The notes under the pieces were generated by a model. That model saw only the letters and a list, made by a program, of their open reading frames with translations, was not told where the DNA came from and ran no database searches. DNA of 64,000 nt from Chitinophaga sedimenti. Lineage in GTDB: Bacteria > Bacteroidota > Bacteroidia > Chitinophagales > Chitinophagaceae. A program made the position numbers and the translations under genes. Shown one piece after another: positions 47,829-57,932 of this stretch. Where the stretch lies: the NCBI RefSeq assembly GCF_023156195.1, contig NZ_JAKUKA010000001.1, forward strand, positions 4,216,001 through 4,280,000, read 5' to 3'. The stretch's first letter is position 1. The number at the start of each line of letters is the position of its first letter.

Positions 47829-48749
47829 ATGAAACTTCTCGCCCCCATGTTACTGTCCGCCCTCATCGCCACTGCCTGCAGCAAAGGCGGAAGCGACGAT
47901 ACCAATCCACCGACCGGCGTTAAAACACCTACCTATCAATTTACGATCACGAACTGGGATGACGGCTGGACAAGCACCATTAAGGAAAATTGGGCCGAGG
48001 TGAATAAAGGAACTGTAAAAGTACTGCTGCATTACCCCAATGCCGCTACGGAAATTTCCGCCGACCCACAACCGCTGGTTAATAATGCCCGGAACCTGCT
48101 GTCGGCTTCGAGGTACAGCAACCTGCAGAATTTTACGGTAGCTTCTCCTTCACTGGACTTCGAGCGTGCCTACCTTGGTTACGGAGCCGCAACAGATATT
48201 GCCACCAGCAAAACCGTGTTCGTTGCGTTATTCAAGAAAGGGAAATCAGGTTGGATAGAATTTGTAACACCCGATAAAGCCACGTTCGTAGCGCAATTCG
48301 GGCTCGATCCGGTTACGATTGACTGGTCCACCAGCGGCAGCGTGTTTAATTCCCTGCGGGTGATGGCCAACTACAACCGTTTTGCCGTAGCGGCCACCGA
48401 CCTGGAAAGCACCGGAAAATGGACAAACAACTTCGGCGCCAACACTTTCTACTACAGCCTGTACACCGGATTGGGCGTGGGTATGAGCAGTTACAGCGCT
48501 ACAGAAGAATTCATCTTTTCCAGTAAAATGAAATACCAATGGCAGCTGTTCACCGCCAATTCAGCGGGCGGGGGCACCACGTTCGCCAAAGCCAGGTCGG
48601 CCGGCAATTATCAGCTGAAGGACAATTGGAATGCCTATTTCTCCGACATTGAAGGAGTGCCGAAAACTTACCCCGTATGGTTTGCGGCCACCAAAACAGG
48701 GCGCGTATTATTCATCGATGGCAATCCGTACACCTGGGTAGGTCAGTAA
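47829..48749 (+). CDS. Hypothetical lipoprotein
   Basis: 306 residues, intact. Signal MKLLAPMLLSALIATAC with lipobox IATAC (Cys 17), followed by a short disordered GGSDDTNPPTG linker. The mature part is beta-rich, with many Trp/Tyr: TITNWDDGWTSTIKENWAEV and WFAATKTGRVLFIDG at the end. No motif, catalytic residue or known family is visible. Its neighbours give no hint. Confidence 0.65.
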   Translation: MKLLAPMLLSALIATACSKGGSDDTNPPTGVKTPTYQFTITNWDDGWTSTIKENWAEVNKGTVKVLLHYPNAATEISADPQPLVNNARNLLSASRYSNLQNFTVASPSLDFERAYLGYGAATDIATSKTVFVALFKKGKSGWIEFVTPDKATFVAQFGLDPVTIDWSTSGSVFNSLRVMANYNRFAVAATDLESTGKWTNNFGANTFYYSLYTGLGVGMSSYSATEEFIFSSKMKYQWQLFTANSAGGGTTFAKARSAGNYQLKDNWNAYFSDIEGVPKTYPVWFAATKTGRVLFIDGNPYTWVGQ

Positions 48750-48912
48750 CTCCCAAACTGAGGCAGCCGCCAGATATACAAATGCAGCAACTTAAAATTT
48801 GATTAAAATCTGTGCTAAAATCTGACCATGAAAATTAAAATCTAATTATATCTTCCGTCCGGCATACCCTCCAGGCAATGCACACCTATAAAGTTTATTA
48901 CTTTTGATCCCG

Positions 48913-49293
48913 ATGAGAGTAATGATATTTTTGATGTGCTTGTGCTACCTCCTGCTTGGAGGGTATAACTACATGCATGCCGGTGTGCAGCATGTACGTT
49001 ATGCCATTGCGGAAGACATCGACAAATCTCATCAACAAAAATTTGTTAGCCGCAGCAGCGTTGTAAAAGACGTAAAAGTTGACCGTGCGGACAATTGCTT
49101 CATCAACGAAAATGTTGAAGACGAAGACCCGACCAACAGCGCCGCCCGCAAATACCGGCTGATCGGCAGTATCTATATAATGCTTGCAGGCCTTTTGCTC
49201 ATAGCATTTTCGCTCCGCCGGCGCCCCAATCCCAAGCCTTACTCCTACCTTCTTTCCAATAAATACATTACCCAAAGGGTACTAAGGATCTGA
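48913..49293 (+). CDS. Two-helix membrane protein, hypothetical
   Basis: 126 residues if started at ATG 48913 (MRVMIFLMCLCYLLLGGYNY), with a second helix near residues 85-105 (SIYIMLAGLLLIAFSL) and a soluble loop between. Overlapping it, TACTTTTG at 48899-48906 is a full -7 match only 7 nt before the ATG, which would imply a leaderless or near-leaderless transcript. An in-frame TTG at 48904 is less likely. Not recognised. Confidence 0.55.
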   Translation: MRVMIFLMCLCYLLLGGYNYMHAGVQHVRYAIAEDIDKSHQQKFVSRSSVVKDVKVDRADNCFINENVEDEDPTNSAARKYRLIGSIYIMLAGLLLIAFSLRRRPNPKPYSYLLSNKYITQRVLRI

Positions 49294-49344
49294 TCCTGCA
49301 TCAGTTCCCAGGGTAGGGTTTGCAAATCTTACCTCACTACTTCC

Positions 49345-49366
49345 CCCGACAACGATCGTTGCCGGG
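49345..49366. repeat. Near-perfect 22-bp palindrome upstream of the second efflux operon
   Basis: CCCGACAACG-AT-CGTTGCCGGG has one mismatched pair (A/C) in a 10-bp half-site pair. It lies 31 nt before the adaptor start. It could be an operator for an unlinked repressor or a weak hairpin; there is no T run, so it is not a terminator. Confidence 0.5.
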
Positions 49367-49396
49367 CATTCCAACCGCTCAATATCCAATTACATC

Positions 49397-50480
49397 ATGA
49401 ATAGAATTGTCATGTTTACGGGCTTGCTGGCCTTAATTTCCCAGGCGAGCTGCGTATCTAAAAAGGAAGAAAAAGAAGAAACCGGCAAATACGCCGTAAC
49501 GAGCCCTTTACGAGTAGACACCTGCTTTTACCAAAGAGTATGTTTCGCAAATCCGCTCTATAAGGAACATTGAGATCAGGGCACAGGAAAAAGGTTTCCT
49601 GGACCAGATTTACGTAGATGAAGGCCAGTACGTAAAGGCCGGACAAATACTGTTCCGGATCATGCCGAAGCTGTATGAGGCTGAATTACAGAAGGCGCAG
49701 GCAGAAGTAAGCGCCGCGGAAATTGAACTGCAGAACACCAAGGCGCTGGTCGACAAAAATGTTGTTTCCAAAAATGAGCAGGCCATGGCACAGGCCAAAC
49801 TGGAACAGGCTAAAGCAGAAGCATCCCTGGCTAAACTGCACCTTTCCTTTACCGAAATACGCGCACCTTTTGACGGCACCATCGACCGCATCCCTAAAAA
49901 ACTGGGCAGCCTTATCGACGAAGGAGAGCTGCTGACCAGTCTTTCCGACAACAGCCAGATGTTCGCTTACTTCAACGTTTCCGAACCCGAGTATCTCGAT
50001 TATCAAACTAATGCCAAAAGCCGTGGCGACGCCAAAGTAAACCTGTTGCTGGCCAACAACCAGCCACTCCCTTACAAAGGCGCCGTAGAAACCATCGAAA
50101 GCGAGTTTGACAGCGAAACTGGTAACATCGCGTTCCGTGCGCGCTTCCCGAATCCTGACAAACTGCTGAAACATGGCGAAACCGGTAAAGTGCGTATGAC
50201 CATGCCGCTGAAAAATGCCATGATCATTCCACAGAAAGCCACTTACGAAATCCAGGATAAGGTATATGTGTTCGTGATCGATAAGGACGGCAAGGCGCGC
50301 TCACGCAACATTGTTATTACCGGCGAACTCCCCGACCTGTATGTAGTGCAGAGCGGCCTGCAGGACGGTGATAAAATCCTGCTCGAGGGCGTTCAGAAAG
50401 TAAAGGATGATGAAAAAATCGAGTACGATTTCGAGAAACCGGAAGAAGTGATATCACATCTGCGCCTGAAAGCAGAATAG
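49397..50480 (+). CDS. RND efflux adaptor (MFP) lipoprotein of the second efflux operon, frame broken once
   Basis: Starts MNRIVMFTGLLALISQASC at 49397, a lipoprotein signal with lipobox QASC. The frame slips near 49525, after RVDT; the rest reads FTKEYVSQIRSIRNIEIRAQ, then EKGFLDQIYVDEGQYVKAGQ. Lipoyl and coiled-coil hairpin (VSKNEQAMAQAKLEQAKAEAS), barrel-sandwich FTEIRAPFDGTIDRIPK and beta-barrel VRMTMPLKNAMIIPQKA. About 361 residues. It lies 24 nt before the RND start. Confidence 0.9.
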
Positions 50481-50504
50481 TAGCTCAATCTTAATGACAG
50501 ATCA

Positions 50505-53500
50505 ATGTTTAATAAATTCATACAGCGGCCTCCTATCGATCGTTATTTCGCTGATTATCGTATTCCTGGGTATCCTGGCTATTACCCAATTGCCTGTTAC
50601 ACAGTTCCCATCCATCTCTCCGCCCAAGGTAAACGTTACCGCCGATTACCCGGGTTCGAACAACGAGCTGATGGTAAAATCGGTGCTCATTCCACTGGAA
50701 CGTGCACTGAACGGCGTTCCCGGCATGAAGTATATGCAGTCGGACGCCGGTAACGATGGTGAAGCCACCATCGGTAGTGTTTAATCTCGGTACCGATCCT
50801 AACCAGGCAGCACTGAACGTACAGAACAGGGTAGCATCCGTGGTAAACAAACTCCCGCCGCTGGTGGTGCGCGAGGGCGTGAAAGTAAGCCGCGAAGAAT
50901 CGAATATGTTGATGTACATCAACCTGTACAGCCAGGACCCGAACGCCGACATGAAATTCCTGTTCAACTTCGCGGATATCAACATCCTGCCGGAACTGAA
51001 AAGGGTGGATGGTGTAGGTTATGCAGACATTCTCGGTACGCGCGAATACGCGATGAGGATATGGCTGAAACCCGACCGCATGCTGGCTTACAAGATTTCG
51101 ACCGACGAGGTGATGGAAGCATTGGCCTCGCAAAGCCTGGAAGCCTCTCCCGGTAAAACGGGTGAAAGCTCGGGTAAAAGATCGCAGGCATTTGAATATG
51201 TATTGAAATACACGGGCCGCTTCACCACGAAAGAAGGTTACGAAAATGTAATTCTCCGTTCCAGCCCCAACGGTGAGATTCTTCGCCTGAAAGATGTGGC
51301 GGAGATAGAGTTTGGCAGCTCGATGTACGACATCTACTCCAACCTGAACAACCACCCGTCCGCGGCCATCGTACTAAAACAATCTTACGGCAGTAACGCC
51401 AGCCAGGTAATCGAGAACGTAAAGAAACGCATGAAGGAAATTCAGGCCGAATCGTTCCCGAAAGGCATGAGTTACGAAATCAGTTACGACGTATCAAAGT
51501 TCCCGGATGCCTCTATCGAAAAGGTGATCCACACCCTCGTGGAAGCCTTTATCCTGGTAGGGCTGGTAGTATTCCTGTTCCTTGGCGACTGGCGCTCCAC
51601 GATCATCCCGGCCATGGCGGTACCGGTATCGCTGGTCGGAACGTTCTTTTTCATGCAGTATTTCGGCATCACACTGAACCTGATCACGCTGTTCGCGCTG
51701 GTACTGGCCATTGGTGTGGTGGTCGACGATGCCATCGTGGTGATTGAAGCTGTGCATGCGAAGATGGAAGAAGAGCATCTATCGCCGCTACGGGCCACGC
51801 AACGGGCCATGAAGGAGATCAGCGGGGCGATTATTGCGATTACCTTCTTGATGGCGGCGGTGTTCATACCCGTGGCGTTTATGTCGGGGCCGGTGGGCTT
51901 GTTCTACAGGCAGTTCTCGATTACCATGGCCACCGCGATCATACTGTCCGGTATCGTAGCATTGACACTTACACCCGCCCTTTGCGCCATGATCCTGAAA
52001 AATAATCATGGTCATAAAAGGAAGAAAACGCCGGTGAACAGGTTCCTGGATGGATTCAACAACCTGTTTAACCGCGGCGCCCGCAAATACGAAGGATTGC
52101 TCGGTCGGATCGTAACACGCCGATTGGTCACCTTCCCGGTACTGGGACTGTTCTGTTTAGGCACCTGGTTCCTGCATGGGAAAGTGCCTACTGGTTTTAT
52201 TCCGAATGAAGACCAGGGGCATGTTCTACGCGATTATTCAAACGCCCCCGGTTCTTCACTGGAACGCACCAACGAAATAGCAGAACGCTTACAGAAAATT
52301 GCGGAAGGGATCGACGGTATTCAATCTGTATCGGCACTCGCGGGTTACGAAATCCTGACCGAAGGTACTGGCGCCAACTCCGGCACCTGTCTTATCAACC
52401 TGAAAAACTGGAGCGAGCGTAAACACTCAGTGCAGGAAATCATGGACGAGCTGGAAGAGAAAGCGAAAGACATTTCCGGCGCCACCATCGAATACTTCCT
52501 ACCACCAGCCGTGCCTGGATACGGTGCTGCCGGCGGTTTTGAGCTGCGTTTGCTCGACAAAGCCGGTTCCGGTGACTATAAGAAAATGGAGCAGGTGAGT
52601 AATGATTTTGTGAAAGAACTGCGCAAACATAAAGAGCTTACTTCTCTCTTCAGCTTCTACAGCGCCAGCTTCCCGCAATATATGTTGCATGTGGACAATG
52701 ACATCGCACAACAAAAAGGCGTAAGCATTGAGAACGCGATGAACACGCTCTCTACTTTGTTAGGTAGTAACTACGAGATCAGCTTCATCAAATTTGACCG
52801 TCAATACAAAGTGATTGTGCAGGCTGCGGCGCAATACAGGGCCGAGCCGGAAGACATCCTGAAATTGTATGTAAAGAATAATAAAGATGAAATGGTGCCT
52901 TTCTCCACTTTTATGAAGATGGAAAAAGTGTATGGTTTGTCAGAGATCACACGTTACAACATGTACAATGCCTCTGAGATCAGCGGATCCGCCGCACCAG
53001 GCTACAGCTCCGGCGAGGCAATTAAACTGATCGACGAGATTGCGGCCAAGACCTTACCAAGAGGCTTCGCGATCGACTGGGCCGGTATTTCGAAAGATGA
53101 AGTGGCGCAGGGCAACCAGGCCATTTACATTTTCCTGATCTGTCTTGGTTTCGTGTACCTGATCCTGGCCGCGCAATACGAGAGCTTCATTCTGCCACTG
53201 GCCGTGATCCTATCCCTGCCTACGGGCATCTTTGGCGCATTCGTGCTGCTGAAATTAATGGGACTGGAAAACAACATTTACGCACAGGTAGCGATGGTTA
53301 TGTTGATAGGCTTACTGGGTAAGAATGCCGTGTTGATCGTGGAGTTTGCCGTACAGAAGCACCGGGAAGGCTACACTGTATTCGAAGCCGCCATGGAAGG
53401 ATCCAGGGTGCGTTTCCGCCCGATCCTTATGACCTCCTTCGCGTTCATCGCCGGTTTGATTCCGCTTGTATTTGCAACGGGTCCCGGCGCACTCGGCAAC

Positions 53501-53665
53501 CGAACTATTGGTACGGCTGCAGCGGGCGGTATGCTGTTCGGGACAGTGTTCGGGGTGCTCATCATCCCCGGCCTGTATTACATATTTGGGCGCATTGCTG
53601 AACGATACCGGTTAACGAAGATTGAAGTAGAAGAACCTTTAACAGAAGAAATTGAACATGTATAA
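50505..53665 (+). CDS. HAE1/AcrB-type RND efflux pump, frame broken near the N-terminus
   Basis: About 1052 residues, a proton-driven trimeric drug pump. It starts MFNKFIQRP at 50505. A 2-nt loss near 50535 (usual RPVLSIVISL) and one base near 50775 (ATIGVVFNLGTDPNQAAL) break it. Helix 4 has VVVDDAIVVIEAVHAKMEEE with the Asp pair, and helix 10 GLLGKNAVLIVEF keeps the proton-relay Lys, unlike the other pump at 35183. It also has SQYESFILPLAV-type LAAQYESFI and the terminal TGPGALGNRTIGTAAAGG. Its stop overlaps the start of the outer-membrane gene by 8 nt. Confidence 0.92.
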
Positions 53666-55089
53666 CATAAAAAGAATCACCTGCGCGGGACTGCTGGGCC
53701 TTAGTCTGGCAGCCGCCAGCTGTAGGGTGCCGGCGGTCGATACGCGTACCGAAAACCGCTCGGCGCCCGACACCTATGCGGGCAACGGCGACACGAGCAA
53801 CATGGCAAACATCCAGTGGCGCAACTTCTTCACCGATAAAAACCTGGCAGCGCTGATTGATACCGCACTGAAAAACAACCGGGAGCTGCAGATCACCCTG
53901 CAGGAAATAGCGATCGCACGCAGTGAAGTCCGCGAAAGAAAAGGAGAGATCCTGCCCAGCGTAAGTCTTGGCGGCGGTATTGGCGTTGAAAAAGTGGGGC
54001 GCTACACCAGCCAGGGAGCCGGCGATGCCACCACTGAAATCAAACCCGGTAAAGAAATGCCCGATCCGTTAATGGATTACAAACTGGCTATTTACGCGAA
54101 CTGGGAAGTAGATATCTGGAATAAACTGCGCACCGCGAAAAAGGCTGCCATTACACGTTACCTCTCTTCTGTAGAAGGCAGGAACTTTGTTTTGACCAAC
54201 CTGGTAGCGGAAATCGCCAACTCCTATTACGAGCTGCTGGCGCTGGATAACCAGCTGGCCATTGTGAAGCAGAATATCGACCTGCAGAAAAATGCGCTGG
54301 AAGTAGTGAAAATTCAGAAAGAGGCCACACGCGTGACGGAACTCGCGGTGCAAAAGTTCCAGGCGGAAGTACTGAAATCACAGAGCCTCGAATTTGATAT
54401 TCAACAGCAGATCAAGGCGACCGAAAACCGAATCAACCTACTGCTGGGCCGCTTTCCGCAGAACATTGCGCGGACGCAGGACAGCTTCCTCGATATGCTG
54501 CCTTCATCGATACAAACCGGTATTCCTTCGCAACTGCTGGTGAATCGCCCGGATATTAAACAGGCGGAACTGGACCTCGCGGCATCGAAGCTGGACGTAC
54601 AGGTAGCGCGTAAGGAGTTTTACCCTTCCTTTGGTATTTCTGCAGGATTTGGCGTACAGGCGTTTAATCCCTCGTACCTCACCAAGCTGCCGGAATCGTT
54701 GCTGTACTCACTGGCCGCCGATCTGGCCGGACCATTGATCAACCGTAACGCCATACAAGCGCACTTTGCCAGCGCAAACGCGCATCAGGTACAGGCAATG
54801 TATAATTACGAACGTACGATCGTGAATGCCGTGCAGGAAGTATCCACGGAGCTCTCAAACATCGAAAATCTCTCTAAAAGCTATACGCTGAAATCGCAGC
54901 AGGTAGATGCATTAACGCGCTCTATCGACATTTCGAACGACCTGTTTAAAAATGCGCGCGCGGATTATTTAGAGGTACTGATGACGCAGCGCGATGCGCT
55001 GGAAGCGAAGCTGGAGTTGATCGAAACAAAAAAGCACAGTTTAATGCGGTAGTGAACGTATATAGAGATTTGGGGGCGGTTGGAAGTAG
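53658..55089 (+). CDS. TolC/NodT-like outer-membrane efflux lipoprotein, frame broken near the end
   Basis: The outer-membrane channel of the second efflux system. The start at 53658 (ATGTATAA overlap with the pump) gives MYNIKRITCAGLLGLSLAAASC, a lipoprotein signal. NodT features are WRNFFTDKNLAALIDTALKNN, the periplasmic helix repeats and LLVNRPDIKQAELDLAASKL. The frame slips near 55030 and 55075; repaired it ends AQFNAVVNVYRDLGGGWK at the stop 55087-55089. About 476 residues. A terminator follows at once. Confidence 0.9.
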
Positions 55090-55107
55090 TAAGCCTTCTC
55101 TGAATGG

Positions 55108-55135
55108 AAGCCGGCCCTTGTGGCCGGCTTTTTAT
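55108..55135. terminator. Terminator shared by the efflux operon and the TfoX-like gene
   Basis: AAGCCGGCC, loop CTTGT, GGCCGGCTT, then TTTATTT. It lies 19 nt after the repaired stop of the outer-membrane gene, and its far end overlaps the stop region of the convergent TfoX-like gene. Confidence 0.85.
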
Positions 55136-55445
55136 TTCTTTACCGTACGCGTGAATGCCACCGCCAGTTTCACCCAGCGATCGAGGTCTTTTTAGTGGGC
55201 ATCACCACTTCGTCTACATACACATAGCCCTTCATGGGCTTGCTGCGCATTACCATTTCAGTAACCCCATCTTCTTCCAGGTAAGCAGCATGCATGGCCG
55301 GATCAATACGACACATCATTTTTGTGCCACCAGCGGTGAGGCAAAGCTTATCATCGAGCATAAAAGCGGTGCGGCCGAACATCTTCTTTTCTTCGATGCC
55401 CTCCGTGTTGCTTAATGCCTGCCGGAGTCGATCAGTGAGGTCCAT
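55132..55445 (-). CDS. TfoX/Sxy N-terminal domain protein, frame broken once
   Basis: A small protein with the TfoX_N fold: starts MDLTDRLRQALSNTEGIEEK with the motif KKMFGRTAFMLDDKLCLTAGG and CRIDPAMHAAYLEEDGV. The frame slips near 55187 where one A is missing from AAAAA; repaired, it continues PTKKDLDRWVKLAVAFTRT and ends VKK at the stop 55132-55134. About 104 residues. The domain is found in competence regulators but single-domain members exist widely, so competence control is not shown. Confidence 0.82.
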
Positions 55446-55457
55446 ATCTTTCTTATT

Positions 55458-55997
55458 TTAGTTACCATTCCCCGTAGACAATACGTTGCGCCTGCCCTCC
55501 ATTATATGCTCTACCTTTTCGTCTACTTCTTTCCGGACTACTTCCGGATCAACATTTTTAATGGCTCCGCATTCTTCGACCAGTTCATTTAACAAGTGCG
55601 TTTCCATATGCTTACACCTAAACATCCGATATGGATGCGGAGTATTCATAATATCGCGTACTGGCAGACGTTTGTCAAACAGCATCAGGATTATTTCCTC
55701 CATCAGGAAACAATCGATAGGCCCGTATTCACTTTTCTCAAAATGCCCATCCTGCATTTCCTTGAGCCCCTTGACATATTGCCAGGCCCTTTGCCTTAGT
55801 AGTTCCCGGACGTAGGAACCGGGCTGCCCCATTGACCTCACCTTCGAAAACACCAGCAGGTTTACCATATCAAGCAGGCACATTTCTTTCGCGACGAGAA
55901 TTTCTTCTTTAGTGATACCATTTATCACTACAACCCGCTCGCCGGTCAGGTTTAAATAGAGTTTCATTCGCTCTGTACTTGCTGGATCAAATAACAT
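55458..55997 (-). CDS. Hypothetical protein
   Basis: 179 residues, intact, no signal peptide or helix. It starts MLFDPASTERMKLYLNLTGE; the middle is helical and charged (RELLRQRAWQYVKGLKEMQD) and the C-terminal third has a NTPHPYRMFRCKHMETHLL stretch and KEVDEKVEHIMEGR. It is 12 nt upstream of the TfoX-like gene, so they may be one unit. No family recognised. Confidence 0.5.
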   Translation of the reverse strand: MLFDPASTERMKLYLNLTGERVVVINGITKEEILVAKEMCLLDMVNLLVFSKVRSMGQPGSYVRELLRQRAWQYVKGLKEMQDGHFEKSEYGPIDCFLMEEIILMLFDKRLPVRDIMNTPHPYRMFRCKHMETHLLNELVEECGAIKNVDPEVVRKEVDEKVEHIMEGRRNVLSTGNGN

Positions 55998-56057
55998 AAT
56001 AATAATCGTTTGTAAAACAATCAGTATAAATAATTAAGTTATTGGGTGAGTTTTCAC

Positions 56058-56888
56058 CTATCTTTTTTCCACCACCTCTTTTATAATACGAAGCGTCTCA
56101 TCCCACATACCGGCATGTTCTTCCACATATTTCCGGGCAAGCGGGCCAGCTTCCAGATGAAGTTCGTAATCATCCTCCCCAACTTTTACCAGTCGGTATT
56201 TCTCCGAATATTCCCCGGGCTGGCTGCCGGGTTGCGGGTCTGGATCGTCATACATATCTGCCTGCAGCAACTGCTGCGGTTCGTGTGTTTTAATGATGCC
56301 CCGTGCACCTACATTCCCCTCTTCATCGTACCAGGTGATAGCTGTACCCGGCTCCCAGCTTGCTTTCACTTCGGCGCCACCGCCGAATGCCTTACCCCAC
56401 TGACCATTCGGGTGCAATAACACCTCCCATATTTTTTCGGCAGATGCCTGTAGTGAAACGGACTTTTTGATGACTGCTGTTTCGATATAGTTTTTCAAGG
56501 AATCGCCCAATATAAAATTCCAGCCTTGCGTAAAGCTTTCTACGGCGAAGTTCGGGTCGTCTTTCGGAAAACTTTCGAGGCCTTCGTGCGTGAGCTTCAG
56601 GCGGGTTTTATCGGGCGCTTCTTCCGTAAGTTCAAATGTTACCACAGAATAACCTTCATAATCCGGGTAGCGCCAGCTGCAACTTAATTTATGCGGAGGA
56701 CTTACTTCGAGAATTTCACACTCATGGAGATATTGTACGTTTTCATCACCGCCACTGAACTGGAACTTAAAGCCCTTTTCAGGCTTAAATTCCTTGAGAT
56801 CGAAGTACCATATTTTCATTTGGTCCTTATCCGTAAGGGCCTGCCAGAGCTTGCGGACAGTCGTGTTATAAATTTGCTCAACAGTCAT
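56058..56888 (-). CDS. Tandem SRPBCC (AHSA1-like) domain protein
   Basis: 276 residues, intact, cytosolic. Two START/SRPBCC folds in a row: the first from IYNTTVRKLWQALTDKDQMK to GWNFILGDSLKNYIET, the second from VSLQASAEKIWEVLLHPNGQ to the end LRIIKEVVEKR. Motif WYFDLKEFKPEKGFKFQFSGG is typical of AHSA1/Aha1-like members that bind small hydrophobic ligands. The ligand is unknown. It is divergent from the lipoprotein at 56947. Confidence 0.8.
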   Translation of the reverse strand: MTVEQIYNTTVRKLWQALTDKDQMKIWYFDLKEFKPEKGFKFQFSGGDENVQYLHECEILEVSPPHKLSCSWRYPDYEGYSVVTFELTEEAPDKTRLKLTHEGLESFPKDDPNFAVESFTQGWNFILGDSLKNYIETAVIKKSVSLQASAEKIWEVLLHPNGQWGKAFGGGAEVKASWEPGTAITWYDEEGNVGARGIIKTHEPQQLLQADMYDDPDPQPGSQPGEYSEKYRLVKVGEDDYELHLEAGPLARKYVEEHAGMWDETLRIIKEVVEKR

Positions 56889-56946
56889 ATGGATGAGTTT
56901 TGGTGCGCCTATGAAAATTACGTAAATTCAGGAAAACACCCTAATT

Positions 56947-57897
56947 ATGAAGTTTAACCCTCCCCAATTACTTTGCGCCGTTGGCATGCTCGCTTTAACG
57001 GTATTGTTTTCCTGTAGTAAGTCTGATGGACCTGAACGCCAACTCCTCAAGCCGAAGGACGTATCGCTTGATAAAATGGCTAATATCAACTGTTTTGATC
57101 CATGGAACTACACCCTCGCCAATTACTACTATGCGTTGCTTTTTCCGTGCGAGGTTACTGCGAATCACATCGCCTCTAATCTGGCAGCGGTCGACCGTCA
57201 GAAGCGAATCGATTCGATTATCAAAGCCAATTCCTACAAGTACCCGGAGCACATTTTTTCCACTGCTCCGTCTCCTTGTACCACGCCTCCGGGCAATTAC
57301 ACGTGGTTACCACTCTTCGGCACCTCGGTTGTGTTTAACACAGTTGACGGCGCGATCTCCGAATTTTATAGCGCATCGTCTGCCGTATTCACTATTTACG
57401 TCCTGCAAAACGGCATGCACGGAGGCGGTGTATTCTTAGGTTTACAGAACGCCACCAGCGCCAAAACATTCGGATTTTATCCGAATCAAACCTACATCTA
57501 TCCGACAAGTGGCTGTGGCGTCACCGGAAGGTCCAGTAGTCTGACGGTGCCTGGCGAGATCAGGAACAATGCTGACATTGTATACTCTGTCAGCATCTCA
57601 AAAACATTGAATTCTTTCCAGATGCAAAACCTGTTTAACTATTTGCGGAATACGGGTAGCAGCTTTTACAATTACAGCCTGAGTTATTTTAACGAGGTCC
57701 ATTATGCACTAGGTGCAGCCAATGCGATCGGCCTCTCCGTTTATGAGCCTGTGAGTGGCGCTTATGGGACCGCATCAACACCAAGAACACCCTACGAATT
57801 GGCGCAAAACATAGCAGTGATGACGACGACACCTGCCGGCGTTACGATTAATAAACTAGGGGGCATTACACCCGGCGTATCTGATATTATTGAATAA
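56947..57897 (+). CDS. Hypothetical lipoprotein
   Basis: 316 residues, intact. Lipoprotein signal MKFNPPQLLCAVGMLALTVLFSC with lipobox VLFSC. The mature part has many Tyr/Asn and Cys (NCFDPWNYTLANYYYALLF; ...YPTSGCGVTG), is beta-rich, and contains a central NGMHGGGVFLGLQNATSAK turn. No family recognised. The function is unknown; it lies beside the Toprim-domain gene. Confidence 0.6.
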   Translation: MKFNPPQLLCAVGMLALTVLFSCSKSDGPERQLLKPKDVSLDKMANINCFDPWNYTLANYYYALLFPCEVTANHIASNLAAVDRQKRIDSIIKANSYKYPEHIFSTAPSPCTTPPGNYTWLPLFGTSVVFNTVDGAISEFYSASSAVFTIYVLQNGMHGGGVFLGLQNATSAKTFGFYPNQTYIYPTSGCGVTGRSSSLTVPGEIRNNADIVYSVSISKTLNSFQMQNLFNYLRNTGSSFYNYSLSYFNEVHYALGAANAIGLSVYEPVSGAYGTASTPRTPYELAQNIAVMTTTPAGVTINKLGGITPGVSDIIE

Positions 57898-57932
57898 CAA
57901 ACATGGGGGCTGTCCGACCAGGGCGGCCCTCA

